Source: Mesocentrotus franciscanus
Lineage: Eukaryota; Echinodermata; Echinoidea; Camarodonta; Strongylocentrotidae
Assembly: GCA_037976565.1 (NCBI GenBank)
Contig: CP137675.1
Coordinates: 29,005,637 to 29,069,636 of the forward strand
Length of the DNA: 64,000 nt
Direction of reading: 5' to 3'
Each line of letters begins with the position of its first letter. The first letter of the stretch is position 1. Below the pieces are notes generated by a model that was not told where the DNA came from, made no database searches, and worked only from the letters and a program-made list of their open reading frames with translations. Both the position numbers and the translations under genes were made by a program. Positions 24,163 through 36,200 of the stretch are shown one piece after another.

Positions 24163-24800
24163 GAGAGATCTGAACAACACCAAGGTCCACATTTTACGAA
24201 GTCAAGCAGTAACTGAAAGAACTGCTATCTTTGCAAGGACAAGAATTCTGAAAACAACATTTAGAAAATACATCATTAGGGGGCTTACATATGCCTTCGA
24301 ACTCCCATAGTAATCGGTGGCTTTTATAGGATTTTGGAAGGTTCAATGGATTGTTTGGTGGCATTGGTCGGTTCAATTGATTACTCTGAATTCATCTTCT
24401 CCAAGGCCTTTAAGGAGAATTTGTAATAAAATAACGTTACCTTTACATCTCCGGCACACGTCACATTAAGACCATCATCTTCAAACTAAACGTTGGATAT
24501 CTTTGAAGATAAGGTCCCAGACACTCGAGGGAGCTCGGTATGAAGTGAAAACCTCTAATCATGATCCTAACATCTTCCGTGCTCATTGCAGTCAAAGAAA
24601 GCATCTTCACCCGGTAAAACTTGAAGTCGTTTCGGTATTATTCAATTAACATTAAGAATAACGTTATCGGTAAGACAGGATGGCGAACGGTTCTGGAAAA
24701 CACATATTATGTATTGTGATATGGAGCTGAAGCCATTGCTCTATACATGTGCTACGGTCGTGTTGACTAAAATCAGGTTTAATCACAACACCATTGCGCT
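24163..24800 (-). pseudogene. Decayed family-2 IgSF gene, 3' half (copy 1)
   Basis: On the minus strand the sequence follows the last Ig domain, transmembrane and end region of the intact gene at 28962-30227, for example the TTTGAAGATGATGGT-type stretch and the LMMYFL membrane segment, but with many stops and indels. It is closely matched by 26946-27590 in duplication copy 2, so it was already dead when duplicated. The 5' half is absent, replaced by the SINE-like unit after about 24800. Confidence 0.75.
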
Positions 24801-24829
24801 TGATCGAAAGTCCATTAGCCTTAGTCCAT

Positions 24830-25300
24830 TTGCCTCACTATTTATGAAGGCAAAAATAGGAAGAATAATTACTGGGATTCGAACCCATTACTTTACTATA
24901 AGATTATAGTTCGCTGACCTTACCGATTGAGCTAAAGATGGATTGATAATAATGGGTTTGCATGGTTATTATAACCCTATCCCTAACCCTAATCTTAACC
25001 CTAACCCTAACCTTAATCCTGACCTTACAACAAGCCAATACCCTAACTATTCTATCCCTAACCATAAGACCTTACCGCTAATCTAAAGTACGCTATGTCA
25101 TGAATATTCATGAGATATGTTGTCTGACTAAATATACCGTATAATCATTATCACTTCAATAATATTGATATAACACGCGCACCTAGGATGGCTGGTCTAG
25201 GTTTTTAAAAAGACGCGTACGGGATGCGACGATGAGTATGTGTGCGTGTGTAATAGGGTGTGTGTGTGCGTGTGTGTGTGTTTTGTAGTCGTGTGTGGAG
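24830..25300 (-). repeat. SINE-like unit with telomere-like array, copy 2
   Basis: Same organisation as 14830-15380. The minus-strand tRNA-like head is better preserved, with A box TAGCTCAATCGG and B box GGTTCGAATCCC about 50 bp apart, followed by a CCCTAA-like array at about 24976-25025 and a GT microsatellite near 25255. This is a tRNA-derived SINE or a composite containing one. Confidence 0.75.
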
Positions 25301-25329
25301 GATCGATCCTCTTTCTGAACTTTATTTAA

Positions 25330-26945
25330 TTGCTTTCTCTTAATTTCAATTTCTCTTTCTTCCATTCATACTCTCTATTTTTTAATTCTAAAGCTTGCCT
25401 CCGTTTGTGTTTATCTTACTATCTCTCTCTCTCTCCGTCTCCGTCTCTCTCTCTCTCTCTCTGCCTCTCTCCCCTCTCTCTCTCTCTCTCTCTATTTCTT
25501 TGGTGTCTAAGGATGTACATGATATATACTGCCCCATTTACATCCAGAGATGTTACGAATATTAAAATGTTCATAATCATATTCATTTGCACAATCACAT
25601 GTATATTCTTATACATTTTCGGTCAAAGTGTATTTGAAAAGTATCTTAAAAAATCAGGCATAGACACTTGCAGGTATACTTATTGTGCACTCAATCAATT
25701 TAATTATCATTTTAAACGATTAACCAACGGCTTCAGTTACTGTACATGTTAAGGTACAAAGGTTACAATTGAAATATCATGTCTACCTCCTTTGACTTCT
25801 ATGCGATAACTTCATCGACTTTTGACTTCAACTTATATTGAAGCTTGCACTCATTGCGTTTTTGAGAATTGCTCAATATTATATATGGGAAAAACGATGG
25901 ATTCGTTTCCTAAATATACTTGCCACGATGACCCCCACCCCTCCCATATTATCTTTTTTTCCAAAGAGCTTCAAACGTTTCTAGCACCCCCAACCCATCC
26001 CCGCGCTCTCTATTTCTTAATATTGGAACTTCCACGTTACGATTTAAAGCGGATTTTCTGTACGTTTAATCTTGTGCTCAAACAAACACGGAGATTTTAC
26101 AAAAGCTCTTTAGCTATCCACAGAGGGAGCTATTTCAATCCACTATTTTGTGATATTGAGACGGTAGTGTTACGATAATAACAAGTATATGTTATTTACT
26201 TTTTATTTATCAACGGTAATACATGATAATGTGATGAAAGACATCATCAGAATCATAATCGTCACCATCCTCGGACATAATCGCACGTTTATTAATTGTG
26301 TATTATCATCATAAAGAAATGAGTTCCCCCCTCTCCTACACCATGACCGGGAATCATGAATCTGCCACTCGGCACAAAACAGAAAGAAAAGAATGACATT
26401 AGCCACATAGAACGCGTGTGTTCTACTCCTATATGTGCTAATGCTCTTTTTACAGGTCTGAAGAGTATTTCTCATCTTTATATTGGTATATGATATACTT
26501 TCTTGAAATGCATGAGAGTAATCGCAATTTACTAAGAACCGTGGCGGTTCTTCTTTCTTTAAAATGTTGACTTAGCACGTGTACAGTGTATTTCTATTAA
26601 CAAAGAAGCACATGGGCATTGATATAATATACCAAGTATTCTACAGTTGATTAAAAACCACATTAATGTATGCTTTACCCCCACACTCTCTTATGTGCAC
26701 CCCTCATTGACATTATGAGAGGGCCCGAATGAGGGAAAATTCACTTTTTAACAAGTGGAGTTTACAGTATTTTCACTCGGGTCCTGATGACAAATGTATA
26801 TTTATATATCTTTCCAAACAAACATAGCACTGCGGATGTAATCGTGTGGAGCACTGGGGAGCTAAAGTCGCCTTCCAGTTTCAAAGGACTGCTGATGCAA
26901 TCGTAACTTAGTGGGACCAGTGGGATTACATTTCATTTACAAAAT
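25330..26945. repeat. Segmental duplication copy 2 (uninterrupted)
   Basis: Contains the segment beginning with the CT microsatellite and ending in family-2 IgSF remnants, without the two insertions of copy 1. It is the informative empty-site allele for both. No functional gene is seen; short frames correspond to the same non-coding sequence in copy 1. Confidence 0.85.
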
Positions 26946-28105
26946 AATGCTCGAGAGATCTGAACAACACCAAGGTCAACATTTTACGAAGTCAAGCGGT
27001 AACTGAAAGAACTGCTATCGTTGCAAGGACAAGAACTCTGAAAACAACATTTAGAAAGTACATCATTAGGGGGTTACCTATGCCTTCAAACTCCCATAGT
27101 AATCGGTGGCTTTTATAGGATTTTGGAAGGTTCAATGGATTGTGTGGTGGCATTGGTCGGTTCAATTGATTACGCTGAATTCATCTTCTCCAAGGCCTTT
27201 AAGGGGAATTTGTAATAAAATAACGTTACCTTTATATCTCCGGCACACGTCACATTAAGACCATCATCTTCAAACTGAACGTTGGATATCTTCGAAGATA
27301 AGGTCACAGACACTCGAGAGAGCTCGGTATGAATTGAAAACCTCTAATCATGATCCTAACATTTTCCGTGCTCATTGCAGTCAAAGAAAGCATCTTCACC
27401 CGGTAGAACTTAAAGTCGTTTCGGTATTATTCAATTAACATTCTTAAGAATAACGTTATCGGTAAGACAGGATGGCGAACGGTTTTGGAAAACACATATT
27501 ATGTATTGTGATATGGAGCTGAAGCCATTGCTCTATACATGTTGACTAAAATCAGGTTTAATCACAACAACATTGCGCTTGATCAAAAGTCCTTTAGCCT
27601 CTTCATTTAGGCAATCTTTTACTAGACAACATTTCAGCATATATAGTCAACATTTTATGACGAAGGCACAGGTTTTGCGACGCACAATATAAGGTAATTG
27701 TACAAATTCATGGGCATCGATGCTTATCATGAATGTAACTTTTCTTATCACATCGACTGTGCCATGTTCTAATCCTTGATATCGGTACATAAAATATCTC
27801 GGCTCTGTAGGTAAGACCATTAATTTAACACACGACTCATCGTTGCTCACTAAATGGTATCCTTTGAAGAGGTATTCTTACGTATCTTCCCCACCTGCCG
27901 ACAAAGATATTATATGCCGAGGTATCTGAACACATATCTTCTTTAATTAGATGCATCCATGTTACCTCTCTTACCGGTTTATCAAATTCATCATCATCCA
28001 AGGATGGATAAAAAAACATATCGATTCCGCTAATTCTCCAACAGAACCGGTAACTAGGTTTTTCGTCACAGATATATAATGCTCGATTTCCAAGCTTAAA
28101 GCCAC
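26946..28105 (-). pseudogene. Decayed family-2 IgSF gene, nearly full length
   Basis: The minus strand retains collinear similarity to the intact gene at 28962-30227. Visible blocks are the first-domain segment (PVREVTWMHLIKEDMCSD, where the intact paralogue has the AVSWMYLF..DDCSD region), a VTFMISI segment, the third Ig domain region and the membrane segment LMMYFLNVVFRVLV. Frames are broken repeatedly. It sits directly downstream (on the minus strand) of the intact gene, so the two form a tandem pair. Confidence 0.8.
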
Positions 28106-28139
28106 TGCACAGTGAGTAGATATGGGGGGCACAGGAAGC

Positions 28140-30900
28140 ATGTGACCCTCACTTGAATGATGAAAAAAAAGGAATACAAGGAAAATATTTATTAAAACAA
28201 TAGAAACGGAACAAAAGAAACTGGAAAGAGACGAAGAAAGGAGACAATAGGAGCCGTCCTACACTTTCCCCCAAGTTTATAAAGGACTTATAATTTAGCA
28301 TATTGTTTACAGAGTAAGACCATTGCACCGCTCCTTCCCTGCCCCCCTCCCCGTGCCAGTAGCTTGATACATACCACGCCACTGCATGTACAAGTGCAAA
28401 TTATTTGGCGAGAACGATTGATAAATCATCAGAATATGAGGACGTCATGACATGTTATTACAAAAGAAAATATACCACTCCATTATGCAAGTCTGTTGGA
28501 ATTTCCATATTCAAATCATCGAAATACAACCATTTTCAAAAAGAACATGAAAGATTCACTTTATCTCATTTCTAAAATTCATTTGTCAAATATGTATCTC
28601 AGTTTTACCAGTGCGCATACATAGTTTTGTGAGAATGAACATTTTAAACACCAGATACATCAAAATTAAGAAAACTAGATATTGGTGATTTTTTAGTAAA
28701 CGATTAGTGCTAAGTGGTTTATATTTTTCCATATTTAACAATTGTGTATCCCATGACGCTATAAACTACGAGTAATAATTATTGTCTCCCAACCCACCAC
28801 ATCCCAACCCCTCCTCCTTCTTGAAGCAAAATGTGACGCCCCTGTAATAGTACATAATGACTTTACAAGTTTGTTAGAACATCGGTCTACCGGAGGGAAT
28901 TCGAGCTCAGCCAGTTTGATCCCTCATCAATTAACGTTGTCACCTTCTATGTTAAGACACGCTAAATCTGAACAACATCTTGTGTAGCATCTGCTGAGGT
29001 CCGACCAGGGTTGTCTCTGGTCCAGCAATAAACTGCCAAAACCATCACCGCAGCAATCAGAAGAACACCAAAAACAGGAATGAGGAAATACATCATGAGG
29101 AGCTTATTACAACTGTCTAGGCCTATAAATGGGGTAAAGGTGCTCGCTGTTGTGAGGTTAAAAAGTTGTGTCGCTAATGGAAGCAGATTGGTCGTAACTT
29201 TAGCAGAGTATGATGCCGTGGTTAAAGACCCTCCCAGAGAAAGGATTCTTAATAGAGCCTCTGCGTAAAAAGAAGTTCCATTAACATCTACTGCACATGT
29301 CACAACAACACCATCATCTTCAAACTTGACATCCGATATATTCAACGTCGATGATGCATTACCTGATATTCGGGAGATGTCAATGTGACGTGAAAATCTC
29401 CACTCATATGTCTCACCTCTCTCATGTTTTTCCTTAAAACTCAACTCAAAGATAGCATCACCTCCCTCTATAACTCGGTTTACTATCGGTGTTATGACTA
29501 CTGGATTGTTGAGCGTAATGTTATCAACTACACATGGTGACGAGTGGTCCTGATTGATACAGTAATATTGGGATATGGAGCTGATGTTCTCAAGCCCTAT
29601 ACGGGCTACTATCCTGTTGGACAGAGAAATGTCAGGAGTGATCTGAACGCCATTATGCTGGATGAATAGTTCACCGTCATTTTTATCTTCAGTAAGGCAG
29701 TCTCGTTGATGAAAACTTATGCAGATAAAATCAAATGTCAGGTTTTGTGATAGAGACACATATTTCGCAAGGCACGGTGATATTGATGAATTGATTTTTA
29801 TGGAAATCATGAAAGTTACTTCTTGTATTTTTTGTATGACGTTTATGCCGTCGCTAGACTTTACTTGACATTTGTAGGTGAAATCTCCTGACTCTGTAGC
29901 TATCATGTATGCAAGGCCATTGTTACACGAGTCATCTGTGCCTACCAATTGATGTCCGTAGACAATATATTCCCAAGGCGTACCGTATTCACAATTGGCA
30001 ACATTAACATACGATGCATTATCAGAGCAATCGTCGTGAAACAGATACATCCATGATACAGCTTTGTTTTCCCGGGTGAATTCATCGAAAGCCGATGGAT
30101 CAAAACATCTCAATTCGATCGTTTCTCCCACATAACCGTGAAGGCTTCCGACTGTTCCCATTGTGACAAAAGCAGGCATGGTGAGGATCACCAACAGACA
30201 AAATACTGACATCCTGACGATGTTCATATTTTCACTTAATATGACATTTCCACTTTGAAAATGGTTGGAAAAATAAGCAGTCAATGAAAGTGTCTGCCTG
30301 ACGTTAAAGGGCACAGATCTTCCAGTGTTCAGTTCTACTCGGTACTTTTAACTTGGCACTTTTTTGTAACATTTGGAACTTCTAAAAACATGTCAAAAAT
30401 CTCTGAACACGATGAATGTATAAACCTCAGTGAAGTGAAGATAGTATAAGAAGTCAAATTCTGTATGTGTGTAGTTTGTTTATGTTAATTACGCAAATGG
30501 CAAACTAATTAACACGTAGGATGTGTGTATAGTATAAATGTGACTTTAAAACACAGTTTACTCTGAGTTGCAATCGTGGTTTCAATACTTCCTTGTAAAT
30601 TCCAATCAAAACTAAAATAATGATTAGAAATACAATAAAAATGGCACTTTAGATTTTCTGACACACAGATCAATCATTCAGCGAAATCTTCTAGGAGCTG
30701 CTCTAAAGGAGTGCCATTTCAATGTTCAGTTTCGAGGCTAATGCAATAGCCTTGCCTTTGCCCTTTTGAGATGTTCGTAGAATAGTGATTATTAGGTGAT
30801 CCAAATATGATTCTTTGAGATATACAATAGGGTATTGGAATTGTATCTGAATTGATTTCAGTTCTCATTTCCTTCTCCTCATATAGTAGTCCTAGATGGT
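28140..30900 (-). repeat. Direct duplication, copy A (holds the intact family-2 gene)
   Basis: Matches about 36200-39010 in the same orientation over the 3' flank (ACCACGCCACTGCATGTACA word), the coding region, the 5' flank (AAGTGCCAAGTTAAAAGTA on the minus strand) and out to a TAGTCCTAGATGGT word. The copies are about 8 kb apart. This copy carries the inverted-repeat element at 30905 at its edge; the other does not. Confidence 0.85.
28962..30227 (-). CDS. Intronless short-tailed type I IgSF receptor, family 2
   Basis: From the ATG at 30227 the product has 421 residues. The open frame extends 29 codons upstream, but MNIVRMSVFCLLVILTMPAF is a standard signal peptide start. Domain 1 is about 29-140 (Cys41, Trp59, Cys120, plus Cys67, 79 and 101). 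A middle cysteine-rich module runs about 142-245 (Cys152, 169, 177, 223, 232), and domain 3 about 248-330. In domain 3 the first canonical cysteine is replaced by Leu262, while Trp276 and Cys311 remain; the paralogues keep that cysteine. A transmembrane helix (376-402) ends in a 19-residue tail with no signalling motif. Many N-glycosylation sites. The product may act as a decoy, adaptor-dependent or lipid-raft receptor; function is unknown. Confidence 0.85.
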   Translation of the reverse strand: MNIVRMSVFCLLVILTMPAFVTMGTVGSLHGYVGETIELRCFDPSAFDEFTRENKAVSWMYLFHDDCSDNASYVNVANCEYGTPWEYIVYGHQLVGTDDSCNNGLAYMIATESGDFTYKCQVKSSDGINVIQKIQEVTFMISIKINSSISPCLAKYVSLSQNLTFDFICISFHQRDCLTEDKNDGELFIQHNGVQITPDISLSNRIVARIGLENISSISQYYCINQDHSSPCVVDNITLNNPVVITPIVNRVIEGGDAIFELSFKEKHERGETYEWRFSRHIDISRISGNASSTLNISDVKFEDDGVVVTCAVDVNGTSFYAEALLRILSLGGSLTTASYSAKVTTNLLPLATQLFNLTTASTFTPFIGLDSCNKLLMMYFLIPVFGVLLIAAVMVLAVYCWTRDNPGRTSADATQDVVQI

Positions 30901-30904
30901 ACTT

Positions 30905-31685
30905 TAAAGCCCAAGTCCACTCCAAAAATAACTTGCCTTTAATAGAACCAGAAAAATCAGACAAACCAATCAAAAACAATTTGAGCAAAATCGGATAATT
31001 AATAAGAAAGTTATGATTTTTTGAAAAAGTATGTAAAACTAAATGACAATAGAAATCACTACACAAATTGTCAATTTGGTTATCAGTTTGTGACGTCATG
31101 TCCTCACTACTTATCAATTGCTTTATATAGTTTAATCCCATTAATTTCCCTTGTTATCCCCCCAAACTTGATTCCCTCATGCCTTTGCCCAGGTTATAAG
31201 ATTTGTATCATATTGCGTGCATGACATTTTCCAAAATCTTTAATACATTTTGAAGAATTGATACTATTTTTCTGAATATTGTATTTCATAATTATTGATT
31301 TTTATATAAATAGTTTATCAAAATTCAAATTTTTCATGATTTAACTGGAAAAAATAACACTATATTAGTGCATCCACACACAAACATATTGCTATCAATC
31401 TAACTTGGATGCTGGTGTGAAGAAATAAGATTCTTAGGGGGAAAATAGGAAATTTATATTATCAATATAAAGAAAATAATTAGTGGATAGTGAGGACCAT
31501 ACGTCACAGACTCATGAGTGAGTTGCCAATTTGTGTAGTGATTTTCAAAGTTTTTCATGTCATTAAAAATTCATAACTTTCTTATTAGTTATCCGATTTT
31601 GCTAAAACTTTTTTGATTGGTTTGTCTGATTTTTCTGGTTCTATTGAAAGTAAGTTATTTTTGGAATCGAAGACACTCAAGATGA
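30905..31685. mobile_element. Inverted-repeat element (MITE-like), long TIR
   Basis: The left arm (from about 30920, CTCCAAAAATAACTTGCC, then AATAGAACCAGAAAAATCAG and ATAAGAAAGTTATGA) is matched by the inverted right arm ending near 31680, with the same AATAGAACCAGAAAAATCAG word. Arms exceed 110 bp and weaker complementarity continues inward (a CACTACACAAATTG word on both sides). No coding capacity. It lies at the edge of duplication copy A and is missing from copy B. Confidence 0.8.
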
Positions 31686-33070
31686 TGCAATTTCGTTATA
31701 CTGTAGAAAGCAGCTCTGGTAGAAAATGTTAGCACTGCCTGGAGGAATCTAACTTTCCTCTTCATTTCCTGGGGTTGAATTCCATTAGGAAATCATGTTT
31801 ACCCGGGGTTTTTGTTTAACATATGCTATAACTAAATTATTTTTGAAATACTGTCTATTGTGATGATGCTTGCACTCTTGGGTTTTTGTGAATGTCTCAA
31901 TATTGAATATGGGGAAATTGCTGGATTCGTTACCTGTATATACTTGTCGCGATGCCCCCCACACCCCTCTTACCCGCGATCTCTATTATTCAATCGTTGA
32001 ATTTCCATGTTAGCATTTAGAATGGATTTTCTGTACATTTGCTGTTGCAGGTGCTGATAAAATACACGGTGATTTTGCAAAAGCGGATTAGCTGTCTGCA
32101 GAGGGAGCAATTTTAATCCACAATTTTGTGACATTTAGCATTTGAGACGCTAGTCTGATAACAATAAAATATAATTGTTTTTATTTAAGTTGTTATTTCC
32201 CAAAAGTTATACATGATAAAAGTCATCATCATCATTACCATCATCGGCCAGAATTGCATGTTTATTAATTATATTTAATTATTATGATGAGCTCCAAAAT
32301 ACACTACTACGTTTATAACGATTTTTTGTTTAAATTTTGCTTATAAAAATCAGAAGTGATAATTTGTGGAAAGCAACCACAAAATCTGATGACCCGTACC
32401 CCTTATTCTTCTTCTGGTTTGCTTGTCGGAGAATTGTCAAATGTGTGTACCCCCGCGACCGAGAATCCTGTATTTGCCACACTCACAGACACACACGCAA
32501 AAAGGATGACATTAGTCACATATAAAAAGCGTTTGTTCTTCTCCAAAATGTGCTAATGCTTTTTTCAGGTTTGAGGCATATGTCTCGTCTTTACATTGGT
32601 ATAGGAGATGTTTTCTAGAAATGCTTTAATGAAATCGCAATTCACTAAGAACCAGAGAGGTTCTTCTTTCTATGAAATGGTGACTTAACATGTGTAAAGT
32701 GCATTTCCATTAATAAAGTCACACATTATAGACATTGATATACTTTACAAAGTCATGTAGAGTTGATTCGAACCCACATTAACTACCTCCACACTCACTT
32801 ACACGCACCACTTATTGTGAGAGGAACAGAATAATGGAAATGTAATTTTTAAAACGAGTGGAGTTTGAAGTATTTTTACTCGGGTGCAGATGACAAATGT
32901 TAATTTACATATCCTTCCAAATTAACATAGGACTGCGGATGCAATTTGTAACGTATAGACCAGTGGGACTACATTCCATTTCAAAATTAATGCTCGTGAG
33001 ATCTGAACAACTTCGAGATTAAAATTTCACGTCAAGCAGTAAAATCCAAAAACTACCATTTTTACAAGCA
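31686..33070. repeat. Segmental duplication copy 3 (diverged)
   Basis: Diverged version of the 25330-27000 segment: CTGGATTCGTTACCTGTATA, GATTTTCTGTACATTTGCTG, a TTATTAATTAT/CATCATC region, GGTTCTTCTTTCT, CACATTAA..ACCTCCACACTC, and a terminal scrap of family-2 IgSF sequence at about 33000-33060. No functional gene. Confidence 0.75.
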
Positions 33071-35690
33071 GAAGAACTCCGAAAACGACAGCCTGGCTCA
33101 TCTCCCCGTCGCTCATCACTACAAACAACAAGTTTTTCTCAATGAGATGAGTTAAATCATCATCATGAGATCTGAAATACTCTTTATCAAAACTCTTTAA
33201 GCATTATTTAATCTTAAGATTCATACCAGACTTGTACAACTCAAGTTCTCTTACGATCTGCACAACATACTGCAAACGTGTGACAGGGCAAACTCCGTGT
33301 CCTGTACACGCAGTCAAACAAGCACAGTATTCACACTAGAATCTTAGGTCACTTTCTCTCACGTCCTCTATCACATTCTTCCTATAGGGTATCGAGCAAT
33401 AGAAAGGCACAATGACATGGATAAGTTTCTGAAATAAAATCAGACGATGATTTCGATCTCTAAATTCTCAATCACGCTATCTAAAGAAGATGTAAAAGTA
33501 CCAATCCCCATTCGCACTTAACTACTGTAACGAATGTGTAACCAGACATGTATTACTATAAGAATTAATCTATCAGCCTAAATTGTTCAAGTGAACAAAT
33601 AACAAGTAACACTTTATTACTAGATTTCAACTAACAATGTGGCGTTCGAGCCTAATTCATATGCAAGTCATGTCAAATGTAATTCAATGCAAGTAGTATA
33701 ATATTTAAATGTATACATTATATACAGATGTGTTGCCACTTTTGTCCGACAACAAATACTTTACCTAAGTAATACTAGTTTAAATAATGGATATGCAGTG
33801 TTATGTTAACAGTATAGGGACAGGTTTATGATGTAATAGTATTAGATCACTAACAACTGAATTCTACTCCAATGTGTACCTTTTCTTTCCTACAAAACAT
33901 GAGAAGTGATTCTATTCTGGGCTAAACACAACAAAGCATCTCAACTACGTTCAATTTAGGCGAACCAGCAGCAATCCAATAATTACTTCAATCCAAGTTT
34001 TAGACCAAGACTCCAAATACTCAACTGTCTAACTGATTATTGCCAACTGCATAATCTACCTTCATAATCACCGTTCAACGGGTAAATCACTAAGGGGTCT
34101 CTCCACCCTTAGTCTAACATGCTAGCTCACTCTGTGGGCTACCCATTTGACTTTAGATACCAAGGTCTCTACTCAAATTTTCCTATTCCTACTTATATCG
34201 CCAACTCCAGAATTAACTAATCAGTTTTAAACGTACTTCAATCCAAAGACAATCGGTTTAAATAAGTATTCGTCCCTTGCTGTCTGTATAATTCAGTGCT
34301 AAACCTACATTTCACTGTCCAATATCGATAATTGTTACAAATTGTTATGATCTGTAATAATCTCTAAATAATTGTAATCGACGTTTTTTTTAATGTCCAA
34401 CTTATGAGTGCCAAGAGAGAGTGGGAGAGAGAGTGTGTGTGTGTGAGTTAATAGATTAACAACCCAGGTTGCTTTTAACAGTGCGCTCATATTCAGATCA
34501 ACTATTTACATTCTATTTACACATAGGAGCAAAGGCATTTTTAATTAAAGTGAAAGGCTGGTTGCCTTTGTCCGTATAGATATATTAACGAAGCATCCAC
34601 CATCTTACAGATTGAACTAAAGTTATACATTAAGTTACTATGTTCAGGTATAAAATAACATGTTCAAATTATTATGGTTCTAAGAATAAACTAAGAGTTA
34701 AATCTAATTTAAATCAAAATGTTGGCTCATATATTATAAGGCACTGGTGATATATTACGTTACAGAGGCCCAAAGCCTCTCTGTCCAAGGTTCGTGTTAA
34801 GAGAAGTCTATAGTACTCTACCTAATCGAGAAATAAATGTTTACCACTCATAAATAACTTAGACGAATTAAGACATCCTAATGTCTATGGTCACGGACAC
34901 AACACATTTAATAAGAAACATGCCAGCCAAGCCAATATCAAACGTGTGCCATTACCCCATTAACCTTGTCAGTTTTTGGTTAAGTCCCAAAATCTGCCAC
35001 AGTGGCTCAACCACTATAAATTCGCCACTTTCGTCAACTATACAATTTGCCACCCAGTAAAAAGCTAAAACTATTTAATTATTTCCAAACTGGCCTGCCA
35101 GTTTAAGGTGGCAATTAATTAGGTCTCTTTTCAGCAAATTTCTAAACATGTCCGAATACATGTAATATAACAATATATGGCAAATTGACCAAAGTCCCCA
35201 ACATCTGCCAACTCAGGCGAAGTCAAAAATCTTGTCAACTTGGCTAACATGACTTCGGCATATTTAAAAGATACAAGGCTGTTTGTCACAAACATCGTAT
35301 AAAATACTTAGTTCTAGCATTTACATCATGTTCTGAACCATTTAGTTCCAAAGTCTCACTTCATTAGTTGGACACTTTATCTTAAATTGTTGGTAAAGAC
35401 GCCCCAAGAAGGTAACTTGGCCAAATGTATCACTGCGCTGCTAACAAAAAACAACCCAGCTAGCCGCACCAGCCACTGGCATCTCTGTCCAAAATACTGC
35501 CAGTGGCGCTGGTACAAATACTGCCCAAAACACAACATACACTGCATGTGTGTGTGTCATAGTTCTGCTACTGTTTAGAACATTAAAATCATCAGGAGTG
35601 TTTTACATGGGGGCTGAGGCTGTGAAATACCAGCCCCACATACAGAATGTTATGTTTTGTTTACAGTTACTGTTACTAAAAAAAGGGAAA
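33071..35690. other. Unassigned non-coding region
   Basis: No convincing reading frame, known repeat or RNA gene. Short TGGCAA/TTGCCA words recur between 34900 and 35260 without regular spacing. A short TG run lies near 34430. I cannot say whether this is an old element or ordinary intergenic DNA. Confidence 0.45.
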
Positions 35691-36077
35691 AGACATTTTG
35701 GTTGATTTGCCACAATATTATTATCATTATTGTTTATCATTAGTGATATTATTTGTATTGTCATTATTATTATAATTATCATTATTATCATTAGAAGTAG
35801 TAGTAGTAGTAGTAGTAGTAGGAGTAGTAGAAATAGTTATCATTATTAATATTATTCACTACAGAGTACACATTGGGGCTTGTGACCCCCCATGACGAAC
35901 AAAACAGGGAGAGAAATAACGAAGACAAAAATTGAAAAAGAAAATATGAAATGGGAAAGCGACGATAAAAAAGATACTTCCAATTGGCTGTGATTAGTTT
36001 TCTTGAAAAGTCTCAGTCTTTTGTTCTCTCCCCTTTTTCTCGTTTTGCTGTTTCGTTCCCCTGTCTCCCTTCTTCTT

Positions 36078-36109
<32 letters not shown>

Positions 36110-36200
36110 TCTCTCTTTCGATATGATCTGACAAAATGTGAAGAAGATATTTTTATGTTTCATAAAGTGTTAACCAGACTTTGCCATTTAATTTATATAG
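35691..36200. repeat. Microsatellite cluster (ATT, AGT, CT)
   Basis: ATT-type repeats (about 35715-35790), an (AGT)n run (35793-35832) and a CT run (36080-36120). Frames around the CT run are low-complexity artefacts. Confidence 0.8.

Larger units (their letters stand above)
19030..24829. repeat. Segmental duplication copy 1 (with two nested insertions)
   Basis: After removing the insertions at 19707-21175 and about 22262-23850, this region aligns with 25330-27600. Shared landmarks are the CT microsatellite followed by GTGTCTAAGGATGTACATGA, GTTACCTGAATATA/GTTTCCTAAATATA, TTGGAACTTCCACGTTACG, CATCATCAGAATCATAATCG, CACATTAATGTATGCTTTAC and the decayed family-2 IgSF 3' half. Bases 21680-22249 differ from copy 2 and instead match 23215-23795. 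Confidence 0.85.
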
